Source: Salinicoccus sesuvii
GTDB lineage: Bacteria > Bacillota > Bacilli > Staphylococcales > Salinicoccaceae
Direction of reading: 5' to 3'
Assembly: GCF_042648145.1 (NCBI RefSeq)
Contig: NZ_JBHRWV010000009.1
Location: 124,001-188,000, forward strand
Length of the DNA: 64,000 nt
Position numbers and translations under genes: made by a program. The notes beneath the pieces were generated by a model. The model made no database searches. It was not told the origin of the DNA and saw only the letters and a program-made list of their open reading frames with translations. Below, piece after piece: positions 1-9,169 of this stretch. Numbering within the stretch: the first letter of the stretch is position 1; each line of letters opens with the position of its first letter.

Positions 1-1086
1 GATTTCTTCGATTTCAAGAACTGTATCGACCATGTGCTCCACTCCCAGAGATTCAAACCTTGGAATGATTGCACGTCCTGTCAGTCCTGTAAGTGTTGCG
101 ATGAACTCACACCCGATCGCTTCGGCACAATAGTAATCGGCTACCGAATCTCCGATGATGTAAATCTGTTCGTCTGAAGTGTTGTTCTGATTTACCGCGT
201 CTTTGAAACGGGTATCATCGTGAGCGTACAAGCTCCATAGATAACTATACGGGTGAGGCTTGGCAAGTGATACCTCTACTCCATCTGCCGCTTCGGCAGC
301 GAGCACTTCGGAAGCGGTGGATATCCGATTGTCTCGGAAAATATCTGTCAGCCTTTCTTGCTGGAAAGGAATGATCGTCTCCTGCCTTGGTCGCCCGGTG
401 GCCACACCGATCTCTATCCCAGCATCAAGGAGACGGTTTAGCAAAGCTCTGATATCTTCGGGATCTACAATCCATTCTTCATCATGTATAAAACCGGTCT
501 TATCCGTCTCTTCCGCCTCCATACCCGTCGAAGTTTTTACGTCCCTACTGCCCAAGTACCATTCTTGATATTTATACTGTCCTGTCCGCCATATAGGTCC
601 GGACATTTCAAATGCACTTGCATCCTCTATACCGAGACTCAGCCTCGCATACTCCATCAAAGCTTCGTAGATGGTATCCTTGGTATAATCATCAGCTTTT
701 AGGAAATCGACGACTTTACCATAGTCTGCATTTTGCAAACCGAGCATTTCACCAATACTGTGGACATCCGCGATGTCCACGTTCTCAACATTGAGTTTTG
801 CATCCTTTATTAATTCAATGTAGACAATGGAAAATGTAACAAAGAGCATATCCCAGTTGGAATTCAATCCCATCTGCTTGAAGCGGTCAAGCACCTCATC
901 ATTGCTGAACACTTCAGCTCTGATATCTTTTATTTCCTGATCATTGTAATCGGTACGGAATTGATATGTATCCAAGTTCAAATATCTCGGACTATACAGA
1001 AGTTCATGCACTGCCAATGCAGATACATCAAAACATCTTTCCTCACTTAAAAAAACACCGTCTACATCAAATAGTACGACCGTCAC
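1..1086 (-). CDS. HAD-superfamily hydrolase (3' end cut by window edge)
   Basis: The frame is open from the start codon to base 1, so at least 362 codons are present and the C-terminus is missing. HAD motifs are visible: motif I LFDVDGVF right at the N-terminus, a motif II region GVATGRPR, and a motif III/IV region GDSVADYYCAEA near the window edge. These indicate a haloacid-dehalogenase-type phosphatase with a Mg-dependent aspartate nucleophile. I chose the GTG at 1086 because AGGAGG lies 8 nt upstream of it; an in-frame ATG at 1092 would leave only 2 nt. The insert between motifs I and II is long (about 200 residues), which is unusual for small HAD phosphatases. Substrate unknown. Confidence 0.8.
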   Translation of the reverse strand, partial: MTVVLFDVDGVFLSEERCFDVSALAVHELLYSPRYLNLDTYQFRTDYNDQEIKDIRAEVFSNDEVLDRFKQMGLNSNWDMLFVTFSIVYIELIKDAKLNVENVDIADVHSIGEMLGLQNADYGKVVDFLKADDYTKDTIYEALMEYARLSLGIEDASAFEMSGPIWRTGQYKYQEWYLGSRDVKTSTGMEAEETDKTGFIHDEEWIVDPEDIRALLNRLLDAGIEIGVATGRPRQETIIPFQQERLTDIFRDNRISTASEVLAAEAADGVEVSLAKPHPYSYLWSLYAHDDTRFKDAVNQNNTSDEQIYIIGDSVADYYCAEAIGCEFIATLTGLTGRAIIPRFESLGVEHMVDTVLEIEEI

Positions 1087-1092
1087 TATCAT

Positions 1093-1446
1093 GTCCTCCT
1101 CATCCGCATTTCATTTAATCTTAATTTTCTCACATCACACCAAGATTGTCGATATTCCTTTGTACTGACGGTGGAAGATAGAACTGAAGGAACTGAATTC
1201 GAAATATCCATTTCAATACAGTGGATGATTCTACAGATTAGCGCAAAGAAATGCGGGAATATTAGAAGGAATATCGAGAAAAGCTTTTACCTCAAACATA
1301 TTATATTAACTCGGATTAATTTTTTTATTTTGGTGCATTTTAATACATTTAACACTATAATGTAAGTCGTAATATAAACAGTAAAGATTACGTTAAGATC
1401 ATTAATATAATGTTAAGGTATCCGATACCTGGGTGGAGGAATATTT
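1093..1446. other. Intergenic region between the HAD gene and the Na/Pi symporter
   Basis: This 354-base stretch is A+T rich and separates divergent genes. I see no convincing gene: a 64-codon ORF at 1171-1365 has no ribosome binding site and a composition unlike protein. It holds TATAAT-like -10 elements at 1356-1361 and about 1407-1412, and a 15-base palindrome just before the ribosome binding site of the next gene (separate entry). Confidence 0.5.
1416..1430. promoter_or_regulatory. Perfect palindrome abutting the symporter ribosome binding site
   Basis: AGGTATC-C-GATACCT is a perfect 7-1-7 inverted repeat ending directly before GGGTGGAGG, the ribosome binding site of the gene starting at 1447. 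It lies downstream of candidate -10 elements, where a bound repressor would block transcription or initiation. The cognate regulator is unknown. Confidence 0.4.
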
Positions 1447-3114
1447 ATGGAACTTAGTCCGATGGAAGTCATCTTTCTATTTCTCGGAGGACTTGGTATT
1501 TTTCTTTATGGTTTGAAACAGATGGGAGACGGACTACAGGCAGCAGCAGGAGATCGCTTGCGTGAAGTACTGAACCGTATGACTTCCAACCCCATCAAAG
1601 GAATATTGGCAGGGATAATTGTTACTGTCCTTATTCAAAGCAGTACCGGCACAACAGTAATTACGATTGGACTGGTATCTGCAGGATTCATGACCTTGCG
1701 CCAATCAATCGGAGTCATCATGGGGGCCAATATTGGTACCACCGTCACTGCATTCATTATCGGCCTTAAAATAGGTGACTATGCATTGCCGATACTGGCG
1801 CTTGGCGCTTTTATGATTTTCTTTATGAACAAGAATCCAAAATTCAATAACATTGGACGGGTTCTATTCGGTTTCGGTGCCCTTTTTTATGGTCTCGATC
1901 TTATGGGACAGGGTGTCAAACCGCTGGCTGACCTGCCGAGCTTCGGAGAACTCATGCTCAACATGTCCAATAATTCATTTCTTGGTCTCGCGGTCGGTAC
2001 GTTACTGACTGTCATCGTCCAAAGTTCCAGTGCAACAATCGCCATACTCCAAGGTTTCTACTCCAACGATCTTCTCGATCTGAATGCGGCTCTGCCGATT
2101 CTTCTCGGTGATAACTTGGGTACGACGATTACAGCCGTTCTCGCTGCCCTGGTCGGTTCGATTGCTGCTAAAAGAGCAGCAGCTGTCCATGTCATATTCA
2201 ACGTAATCGGTGCTATCATATTCATGATCATCATGCCGTTTTTTGTCCAGCTGATGACATATTTGAGAGAACTTCTCGAACTCAACCCAGAGATGACCAT
2301 CGCATTTGCACATGGTTTCTTCAATGTTTCCAATACGCTGATCCAGTTGCCGTTCATTGCGATACTTGCTTGGATTGTAACGCGGATCGTACCAGGCAAA
2401 GATTTTTCCGAGGACTATAAGCCGAATCATCTTGATCCCCTCCTGCTGAGACAATCTCCTGGACTTGCCCTTCAAGGTGCGCAGAAGGAAGTAAAGAATC
2501 TTGGCAATCTCACATTGAGCATTCTCGATGATACAAAAGCATTTAGTGAAACAAATAATCCTAAACTCTACAAGCAGATTAAAGAAAAGATAAATGTTGT
2601 CGATACGCTCCAGGATAGCCTTAGATCCTATATCATCGATGCATCCAAGTCCGATATTTCACCAGAAGACGCAGAAAGGCAATCCACGTTGCTGGAAGTA
2701 ACGCGCATCTTCTACAAGGTCAGCGGACAGATCGACGAATTCGCAGACCTCTACAATCGTAAGCATCGGGAAAATATCGACTTGTCCGAACCTGCTCAAG
2801 AAGGGCTCAAGGATCTGTTCGACCATGTATATAAATCCTTTAAGAAGTCGATAGATTCTCTTGATATTTACAGTCCTCAAGACTTAGAAGAAGTCATCAG
2901 GCTCAGCCAGAAATCTTACAAGATTGAGAACAAACTAAGAAAACAGCACGTGAAACGTCTGAATAAGGGCATCTGTTCTACTGATGGTGGTCTACTCTAT
3001 GTCGATCTCATTAGTACGCTTGAGCGCATCGGCTACAATGCCAGAAATATTTCTGAAACAAACTTGAGTGATGAAGTAGAAGATCTTGCTGAAGACTTTA
3101 CAATATATGAATAG
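1447..3114 (+). CDS. Na/phosphate symporter family protein with C-terminal PhoU-like domain
   Basis: A 555-residue protein of the Na+/Pi cotransporter (NptA/YjbB) family. The family hallmark, two inverted transport repeats each carrying a QSS motif, is visible at residues 64-66 (LIQSSTGTT) and 192-195 (IVQSSSATI), with a second-repeat GDNLGTT at about 221-227. Hydrophobic segments fill residues 1-320. From about residue 345 the protein is soluble, helical and charged, matching the PhoU-like domain fused to this family. The likely role is Na+-coupled phosphate uptake or export at the cytoplasmic membrane. GTGGAGG lies about 7 nt before the ATG. It stands alone and ends at a strong shared terminator. 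Confidence 0.9.
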   Translation: MELSPMEVIFLFLGGLGIFLYGLKQMGDGLQAAAGDRLREVLNRMTSNPIKGILAGIIVTVLIQSSTGTTVITIGLVSAGFMTLRQSIGVIMGANIGTTVTAFIIGLKIGDYALPILALGAFMIFFMNKNPKFNNIGRVLFGFGALFYGLDLMGQGVKPLADLPSFGELMLNMSNNSFLGLAVGTLLTVIVQSSSATIAILQGFYSNDLLDLNAALPILLGDNLGTTITAVLAALVGSIAAKRAAAVHVIFNVIGAIIFMIIMPFFVQLMTYLRELLELNPEMTIAFAHGFFNVSNTLIQLPFIAILAWIVTRIVPGKDFSEDYKPNHLDPLLLRQSPGLALQGAQKEVKNLGNLTLSILDDTKAFSETNNPKLYKQIKEKINVVDTLQDSLRSYIIDASKSDISPEDAERQSTLLEVTRIFYKVSGQIDEFADLYNRKHRENIDLSEPAQEGLKDLFDHVYKSFKKSIDSLDIYSPQDLEEVIRLSQKSYKIENKLRKQHVKRLNKGICSTDGGLLYVDLISTLERIGYNARNISETNLSDEVEDLAEDFTIYE

Positions 3115-3119
3115 ATTAT

Positions 3120-3149
3120 AAAAGCTAGGCCAATATTGGCCTAGCTTTT
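3120..3149. terminator. Bidirectional terminator between convergent genes
   Basis: A fully self-complementary 30-base stretch built on AAAAGCTAGGCC / GGCCTAGCTTTT, with T-rich sequence on both outer sides. It serves the symporter (plus) and the SQR-like gene (minus), whose stop codon it touches. Confidence 0.85.
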
Positions 3150-4332
3150 ATATTTTTCCCTTCAGTAATGCGTGCCAGTACATGAGTGGCAGCATATTTT
3201 TCTTGAACTGGTAGAACATCCATTTGTCGTCAGCTTGGTTGAGAAACGTCGTCTCCTCGGGAATTTTGTTGTAATCGAACTCAGCGAGTATTAGATGGCC
3301 GTATTCGGTGGCTACTGGACATGCTGTCTTACCATCATATTTATGTGATGGTGTCTGATCTTCCATTCGTTCTAGCAGATTCTTAACCAGGATCGGCATC
3401 TGTGATTTAACTGAGCTCCCCATTTTGAAGGTCGGCAGACTTGAAGCATCACCAAGCGAGAAAACCGTCGTATACGTATTGTGCATCATGGTATACGGGT
3501 CAACACTCACCCATCCCTCAGGATCAAGGAGCCCTGAGTTTTTGAGTATGGATGGGCCGTGCATCGGTGGTGTAACAACCAACATCTCGAAAGGAATTAC
3601 TTGGAGTTCTCCTGTCGAAAGATCTTTGAAAACAGCTTCCTTGTGTTCACCCCTGATTTCGACAAGCTCCTGTTCAAGTTTATAGTCTATCCCTTTTTCA
3701 TCTAGTTGAGCCACGAGATTGTCGTTATATCGTTTTACAGGAAAAACTTCATGACTTCCGCTTCTAAAGACGATATTGATATCTAATTCATGATCTTTGA
3801 CGTATTCATCCATGGTGAACAGTGAATTCTCTGCTGAAACGCCCCCTTTAATTTTGGACTGCGGTTTGGTCACTATTAAGTTGCCGGTTTTTAAGTGCTC
3901 CAAAGTCTCATAGGTGTAGTTCACTAGGTCGTATATATAGTTGGTACACACGCCATTCTTCCCCAAGGATTCCTTCGCCCCTTCAATAGCACCATAGTCG
4001 AGCTCTAGTCCCAAAGCTACTACTAGATAGTCGTATTTGACGACCCGACTCCCTGTTTCAACCTCCCTTTTGACAGGATCGACATTTTCAACTGCTTCCT
4101 TGAGCCACCTTGCACCTTTAGGCATTACTTTGCTCATCGGTTTACGTGTCGATTTGAGTTTCATTTCACCACTGCCAACAAGTGGAAATCCGGGTTGGAA
4201 ATAGTGATCATCACGAGGTTCTATTATCAATATATCATTCGTCAGTCTCTTATCTTCGCTCAGTATACGATTGGCTGTAGAAATACCTGCTGTCCCGCCG
4301 CCGAGTATGACCAGTTTATAATGTTCTTTCAT
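3148..4332 (-). CDS. Sulfide:quinone oxidoreductase-like FAD protein lacking one redox cysteine
   Basis: A 394-residue flavoprotein similar to staphylococcal SQR, which oxidises sulfide and passes electrons to quinone at the membrane. Visible features are the N-terminal FAD motif VILGGGTAG, IIEPRDDHYFQPGFPLVG, a second dinucleotide segment, and FSLGDAS near residue 291. Only two cysteines exist: Cys129 (GVCTN) and Cys338 (DGKTACP). Where S. aureus SQR has the catalytic KCGG, this protein reads IKGG (Lys162), so the usual active-site disulfide cannot form. I chose the ATG at 4332 because GGAGG sits 8 nt upstream; an in-frame ATG at 4365 lacks a site. No cst genes adjoin it. It may use another mechanism or substrate. 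Confidence 0.8.
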   Translation of the reverse strand: MKEHYKLVILGGGTAGISTANRILSEDKRLTNDILIIEPRDDHYFQPGFPLVGSGEMKLKSTRKPMSKVMPKGARWLKEAVENVDPVKREVETGSRVVKYDYLVVALGLELDYGAIEGAKESLGKNGVCTNYIYDLVNYTYETLEHLKTGNLIVTKPQSKIKGGVSAENSLFTMDEYVKDHELDINIVFRSGSHEVFPVKRYNDNLVAQLDEKGIDYKLEQELVEIRGEHKEAVFKDLSTGELQVIPFEMLVVTPPMHGPSILKNSGLLDPEGWVSVDPYTMMHNTYTTVFSLGDASSLPTFKMGSSVKSQMPILVKNLLERMEDQTPSHKYDGKTACPVATEYGHLILAEFDYNKIPEETTFLNQADDKWMFYQFKKNMLPLMYWHALLKGKI

Positions 4333-4448
4333 CCCTATCGCCTCCATTTTATATGCTTTTCCCATTTAAAAGGGTGTTTACTCAATAAACTGTGGCACTA
4401 ATCTACTTTTTTTATTAATATGTAATTAAAGACAAAGGTGGGAAAGTT

Positions 4449-5408
4449 ATGAATGTTGAAAATATATTGGAAAATTTCAAGAAAGAAATAAGTAAAGTGA
4501 TCGTTGGACAAGAGGAAACGCTGGACTTAATCTTCATAAGCATTCTACAAAGAGGTCATATACTTTTTGAGAGTGTGCCTGGTACAGGGAAGACTACATT
4601 ATCAAAAGCACTGGCCAAAACAATTGGTGGTTCTTTCAGAAGAATTCAATTTACCCCAGATTTACTGCCAACCGATATAACTGGTTTAAATATGTACAAT
4701 CCAAAAACTCACGACTTCGAACTCCAGATTGGTCCCGTAGATGCCAATGTGCTCTTGGCAGATGAAATAAACCGGGCGACACCACGTACTCAATCCGCAC
4801 TGCTGGAAGTTATGGAGGAGAGGCAAATTACAATAGATGGAGAAAGAATAGACATTGCTGATCCGTTTATTGTTCTGGCTACCCAGAACCCGATAGAATC
4901 GACCCAGGGCACATTCAGTCTGCCTGAAGCACAGATGGACCGTTTTCTGATGCGTATCAATTTGGGTTACCCTTCCCCAGAGGAGGAGCTCGATATGATG
5001 AATCTATACAGAGATAATAGTACCCCACAGACCATTGAGACTGTCTTTAACGAAAAGACAATTACAAAGATGCAGAATACAATGGTTAATATCACAGTGG
5101 ATCCATCCGTTATGCAATACATGCTCGATATCGTCCACCGCTCAAGGCACCATGACCTCATAGGCACAGGCGTATCGCCACGCGGTACACTAGCTCTAAT
5201 GCATGCGGTACAAGGCGTCGCGATGATTCGGGATAGAACCTATGTAACGCCCGACGATGTAAAATATATCGCCCCATATGTACTCGCCCACCGCCTCGTC
5301 CTAAACCTTGAGGGACTAACTGTTTCTGACCAGAGTACTGTGCTTGAAAGTATTATCAACGAAGTTGAAGTGCCTGTCGAATACGGGGTATCACGAGATG
5401 CGTTATAA
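4449..5408 (+). CDS. MoxR-family AAA+ ATPase
   Basis: A 319-residue MoxR AAA+ ATPase. Walker A is at residues 44-50 (GTGKTT) and Walker B at 102-106 (LLADE), followed by INRATPRTQSALLEVMEE, a MoxR signature, then sensor 1 (ATQNP) and sensor 2 around VSPRG. MoxR proteins act as chaperone-like ATPases for partner complexes, usually encoded with DUF58 and TgpA-type proteins, as here. AAGGTGGG precedes the ATG. Its last 11 bases overlap the next gene, indicating translational coupling in a three-gene operon. Confidence 0.92.
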   Translation: MNVENILENFKKEISKVIVGQEETLDLIFISILQRGHILFESVPGTGKTTLSKALAKTIGGSFRRIQFTPDLLPTDITGLNMYNPKTHDFELQIGPVDANVLLADEINRATPRTQSALLEVMEERQITIDGERIDIADPFIVLATQNPIESTQGTFSLPEAQMDRFLMRINLGYPSPEEELDMMNLYRDNSTPQTIETVFNEKTITKMQNTMVNITVDPSVMQYMLDIVHRSRHHDLIGTGVSPRGTLALMHAVQGVAMIRDRTYVTPDDVKYIAPYVLAHRLVLNLEGLTVSDQSTVLESIINEVEVPVEYGVSRDAL

Positions 5409-6606
5409 GATCGAGTATCGTCATTCAAAGACTATGTCATTCTTTATAGGATCTGTACTTATCCTTCTCGTTCTAAATATTTTCTACAACATAAACCTGA
5501 ACCCCTTTTTTACACTCGTGCTCGGCCTATTCGTATCATTCTATACACTTGATCGACTTTATGAAAAGGTTGTACCCGATAAACTTTTGGTTGCCTTGCA
5601 AAGCGATGAAATCAGGTTATTTAAGGACCAGGAAAGTATGATGGAAATAGAGATTAGAAATGATGGATGGCTGCCCATTCTCAGTGCTACCCTCAAGCTC
5701 ACTGCAGGCGATGATATACAGTTTGAAAAAGACATTTCTTTAAATACTAGAAATCATACCGAGACCATCGCGCATTTTACAGTCATGCCGAAAAGCAGTA
5801 CTATCCTAAGAGTACCGTTCCATGCTAAAAAGAGAGGCGTAAGTAAAATTATAAGCACACAGATTGAGATACCGAGAATTTTCGGATTCGGTTCTCTGCT
5901 ACTTGTTCAATCTAATAGATCACTGCATGAAGTACTCGTCTACCCTGAGCAGCTGCTAGTACCCCCGTTCGATATGAGAAATAAATCAACTCAGGGACTA
6001 TTTATTCAGAGAAAAGCGTTGTTTAGCGATCCGATGCTTACAATAGGTACGAGGGAATATCATCAGAGCGATGGCATAAGGGATGTGCATTGGAAAGCCA
6101 GCGCCAGAACTGGAGAGCTGCAGACAAGAATTTACGAAAAGACAACACACCTTTCCTGGATGGTTCTGATCAATTTGAGGTCTGAAAAGAACTATGCACC
6201 ACCAATGAATATTGAAGAAAGTATTGAAAAGATCGCCTATCTTACAGGTCGGGCGGCCGAGTTACAGATTCCATATAGTCTCTATACTAACTTGTCCTCT
6301 TTTGACTCCGGCAGTTTTCTCAGTCGTAGTGAAGGAAGTGGGGGGTTACATTATAGAAGTACGCTCGAGATGCTTGCTAGAATCAATACTCTCTCCTTCA
6401 CGCTAAGCTTCGATAGACTTTTAAAACATATATATTTGCATAAGGAGCTACCTTCGCACCTACTGTTCACAGGCAAAACTGATCCCTCAATCGAAGAAAT
6501 GCTTCAGTTGTTCCAGGCCAAAGGTGTACAGATTTTCCAAATAGATACGTCGGGTATCTCACCGTACAATGCCTATAAGAGGAGTCGCAGTCATGTCTCG
6601 ATTTAA
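5398..6606 (+). CDS. DUF58 domain protein
   Basis: A 402-residue protein with two N-terminal membrane helices (about residues 12-55), a beta-rich region, and the DUF58 core around residue 216 (GTREYHQSDGIRDVHWKASA), whose D-x-HWK pattern is the DUF58 signature. The C-terminal part looks like the von Willebrand A-like fold usual in these proteins. The family partners with MoxR ATPases; its function is poorly defined. I took the ATG at 5398, which overlaps the moxR stop; an upstream in-frame ATG at 5344 would give a 54-base overlap and an atypical extension. It overlaps the next gene by 14 bases. Confidence 0.85.
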   Translation: MRYKIEYRHSKTMSFFIGSVLILLVLNIFYNINLNPFFTLVLGLFVSFYTLDRLYEKVVPDKLLVALQSDEIRLFKDQESMMEIEIRNDGWLPILSATLKLTAGDDIQFEKDISLNTRNHTETIAHFTVMPKSSTILRVPFHAKKRGVSKIISTQIEIPRIFGFGSLLLVQSNRSLHEVLVYPEQLLVPPFDMRNKSTQGLFIQRKALFSDPMLTIGTREYHQSDGIRDVHWKASARTGELQTRIYEKTTHLSWMVLINLRSEKNYAPPMNIEESIEKIAYLTGRAAELQIPYSLYTNLSSFDSGSFLSRSEGSGGLHYRSTLEMLARINTLSFTLSFDRLLKHIYLHKELPSHLLFTGKTDPSIEEMLQLFQAKGVQIFQIDTSGISPYNAYKRSRSHVSI

Positions 6607-7789
6607 ATATTATCTAGCTTTCTTCCATGCATATATGACAAATATGTTCCTATTGGCTTTTATAGTTTTTTTCATAAATACCCACAATGGTAAGCCGCCG
6701 TCTATAGGACTTTTCATACTTATTACTATCGTTGTACTACTTGCCGCTTGGTGTATCGCACACCACTTTAAGCTTCGTTATATCTATTTTCTCTTGCCGA
6801 TTATACTAATTACTACCCTGATACTCGATTTCCACTGGTTATCGGCTCTATTAATCAGCTACCTTTCGGTGTTGCGCATTGAATACCTTTTTGATGATCC
6901 AGAAAATACCATGGTCGAATCTTCACTCATCACCTCTTTTCTTTTATTAATTGCTGTATCAGTATTTCAGACAGAAACGACGTCGCAGTTGATAGCAACA
7001 TATTATATTCTATTCATTGCTCAACTATTGTTTTATTTTGCAGGAAGATTACTCTACCTGCTACTTGACAACGGTTATACCATTACGAGAAAAACGATTG
7101 TATTTCTAACATTAATATCATCCTTTATAACGCTTGGCATTATCTCGTCAATCGCTTATCGTTATGGTGTTTATGTGGCACAGTATATCGTTTATATAAT
7201 GCTAAGCATTATAGTTTTCTTGATGAGACCTTTCTTCGGATTCATGGAGACTATTGAGCTTGAAATGCCTGATTGGCCAGAAGGCGAAGCTACTGATCAA
7301 CAGAGAGAGGATCAAACGGAGATGATTCAGCAAGAATCACTCTCTTCTCAGCTGCCACTCGATTCAATCATAACCATCATACTGATCATGCTGGCCGCCG
7401 CCGGGCTTTACTTTTTTTATAAAAACAGACAAAAACCTACTGATCACCCTGAAAAACCGGGATCTATCGAACAGCACAATAGCACGAATGACATCCAAAA
7501 GGAAAAGCGCAGTGCATCTAAAGCACCGCAAAATAAAATTAGAAAACTTTATTACGAGTTCGAAAAATGGCTTGCTGTCAAAAGTATGGGAAGATATCGA
7601 AACGAAACGATAGACGAATGGATTAGTCGTCGCCAGTTAGAGGATATCATCGATACGACTACTCTGGAAACATATCGTAGGACTCGCTATATGAGTAGTG
7701 AAGTGTCAGAAGATGAGTACAAAACATACAGGCAAGCGATAGGGAGAATGAAAAAGGAAATCAATACCCACATAAAAAAAGAGCGATGA
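6593..7789 (+). CDS. TgpA-like membrane protein without a transglutaminase core
   Basis: This is the third gene of the MoxR-DUF58 operon, encoding 398 residues. About six to seven hydrophobic segments fill residues 1-215, then an acidic linker, another membrane helix at about 258-280, a charged linker, and a C-terminal helical domain (from about 320) resembling DUF4129 of TgpA proteins. In TgpA a periplasmic transglutaminase core lies between the helices; here that space is only about 45 residues and no Cys-His-Asp triad is possible, since the sole cysteine is in a membrane helix. GAGGAG lies 8 nt before the ATG. Function unknown. Confidence 0.7.
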   Translation: MSRFKYYLAFFHAYMTNMFLLAFIVFFINTHNGKPPSIGLFILITIVVLLAAWCIAHHFKLRYIYFLLPIILITTLILDFHWLSALLISYLSVLRIEYLFDDPENTMVESSLITSFLLLIAVSVFQTETTSQLIATYYILFIAQLLFYFAGRLLYLLLDNGYTITRKTIVFLTLISSFITLGIISSIAYRYGVYVAQYIVYIMLSIIVFLMRPFFGFMETIELEMPDWPEGEATDQQREDQTEMIQQESLSSQLPLDSIITIILIMLAAAGLYFFYKNRQKPTDHPEKPGSIEQHNSTNDIQKEKRSASKAPQNKIRKLYYEFEKWLAVKSMGRYRNETIDEWISRRQLEDIIDTTTLETYRRTRYMSSEVSEDEYKTYRQAIGRMKKEINTHIKKER

Positions 7790-7806
7790 GATCAATATCT
7801 CATCGC
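7783..7806. terminator. Bidirectional terminator
   Basis: GCGATGAGAT / ATCTCATCGC hairpin with a 4-base loop, between the convergent TgpA-like gene and glnA. Confidence 0.75.
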
Positions 7807-7816
7807 CTTTCACATA

Positions 7817-9151
7817 TTAGTAGTGATTCAAATATTGCTTTAGCTCCCAATCGGAAACTTGTGAACGGTACATATCCCACTCAACGTTCTTATTGCCATT
7901 GAATTGCTTGTAGATATGTTCACCTATTGCGTCTCTGACGACTCTGTCTTCGCGTAGCGCTTTAAGTGCTGTATAAAGAGTGGAAGGTAGGTCTTCAACG
8001 CCAACTGCTTCTCTTTCCTCTCTTGACATCTCATAGATGTTCTCGTTTACCGGTTCAGGAAGGTCGGTTTTGTTTTTGATACCTTCAAGGCCTGATTTGA
8101 GAATAACAGCAAGTGCCAAGTAAGGATTTGCTGAAGGGTCTACAGATCTTACTTCAGCACGTGTAGATAGACCACGAGAAGAAGGAATACGCATCAGTGG
8201 AGAACGGTTTTTACCACTCCATGCGATATAACTCGGCGCTTCATAACCAGGTACGAGACGCTTATAAGAGTTAACAAGTGGATTACAGATCGCTGTGAAT
8301 CCACGCGCGTGTTTTAATATACCGGCCATGAAATATCTCATATCTTGGCTTAGACCAAAATCATCGTTCTCGTCATAAAATGCATTTTCGTTACCATTGA
8401 ACAGAGAAACATTGAAGTGCATACCATTACCATTTAAACCAAACAATGGTTTAGGCATGAATGTTGCGTGTAAGTTGTGCTTACGTGCCACTGTTTTAAC
8501 GACAAGTTTGAAAGTTTGGATGTTATCACACGCTGTAATTGCATCCGCGTACTTAAAGTCGATTTCATGCTGTCCTGGAGCAACTTCGTGGTGGGAAGCT
8601 TCGATTTCGAAGCCCATATCCTCAAGCTCGAGTACGATATCTCTACGGCAGTTCTCACCAAGATCGGTCGGTGCAAGGTCAAAATAGCCACCTTGGTCGT
8701 TCAACTCAGTCGTTGGTTGACCTTTTTCATCCAGTTTGAAAAGGAAGAATTCCGGCTCAGGTCCGAGATTGAAAGCAGAATAGCCCATGTCTTCCATCTC
8801 TTTGAGTACTCGCTTAAGGTTCGTTCTTGGATCGCCTTCAAATGGGTTACCTTCGACATCATAGATGTCACAGATCAACCTTGCTACTTTGCCTTTACCC
8901 GCTGTCCAAGGGAAAATAGACCATGTATTCATATCTGGAACTAGATACATATCGGATTCTTCAATGCGGACAAACCCTTCAATTGAAGAACCATCGAACA
9001 TCATTTCTCCGTCCAATGCTTTATCCAACTGGCTGATTGGTACTTCAACATTTTTAATTGTTCCAAGGATGTCGGTGAACTGCAGGCGCAGATACCTCAC
9101 ATTTTCTTCTTCTGCAATACGGACGATGTCTTCTCTAGTAAATTCGCTCAT
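7817..9151 (-). CDS. glnA: Type I glutamine synthetase
   Basis: A 444-residue glutamine synthetase, the short GS-I alpha form usual in Bacillota: glutamate + ammonia + ATP to glutamine. Family motifs include DGSSIEGF, FMPKPLFGLNGNGMHFN (ATP/glutamate site), NPLVNSYKRLVPGYEAP and NRSPLMRIP. It ends WELKQYLNHY, with no adenylylation insertion. It lies 18 bases downstream of glnR, with AGGAG 8 nt before the ATG, so glnRA forms an operon as in Bacillus and Staphylococcus. In that arrangement feedback-inhibited GS activates GlnR to repress the operon. Confidence 0.98.
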   Translation of the reverse strand: MSEFTREDIVRIAEEENVRYLRLQFTDILGTIKNVEVPISQLDKALDGEMMFDGSSIEGFVRIEESDMYLVPDMNTWSIFPWTAGKGKVARLICDIYDVEGNPFEGDPRTNLKRVLKEMEDMGYSAFNLGPEPEFFLFKLDEKGQPTTELNDQGGYFDLAPTDLGENCRRDIVLELEDMGFEIEASHHEVAPGQHEIDFKYADAITACDNIQTFKLVVKTVARKHNLHATFMPKPLFGLNGNGMHFNVSLFNGNENAFYDENDDFGLSQDMRYFMAGILKHARGFTAICNPLVNSYKRLVPGYEAPSYIAWSGKNRSPLMRIPSSRGLSTRAEVRSVDPSANPYLALAVILKSGLEGIKNKTDLPEPVNENIYEMSREEREAVGVEDLPSTLYTALKALREDRVVRDAIGEHIYKQFNGNKNVEWDMYRSQVSDWELKQYLNHY

Positions 9152-9169
9152 TGTACACGCTCCTGTAAA

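Noticed and set aside
1171..1365. 64-codon ORF upstream of the symporter gene
   Set aside because: No ribosome binding site, and it runs through the predicted promoter of the next gene.
2002..2475. Long minus-strand ORF inside the Na/Pi symporter gene
   Set aside because: It is a shadow of the clearly conserved plus-strand gene, with no ribosome binding site and no protein-like pattern.
2942..2957. Possible third parS site (CACGTGAAAC) in the symporter gene
   Set aside because: Only the right half matches (10 of 16) and the site is not palindromic.
8477..8944. 155-codon plus-strand ORF inside glnA
   Set aside because: glnA is strongly conserved on the other strand; this is an antisense shadow.
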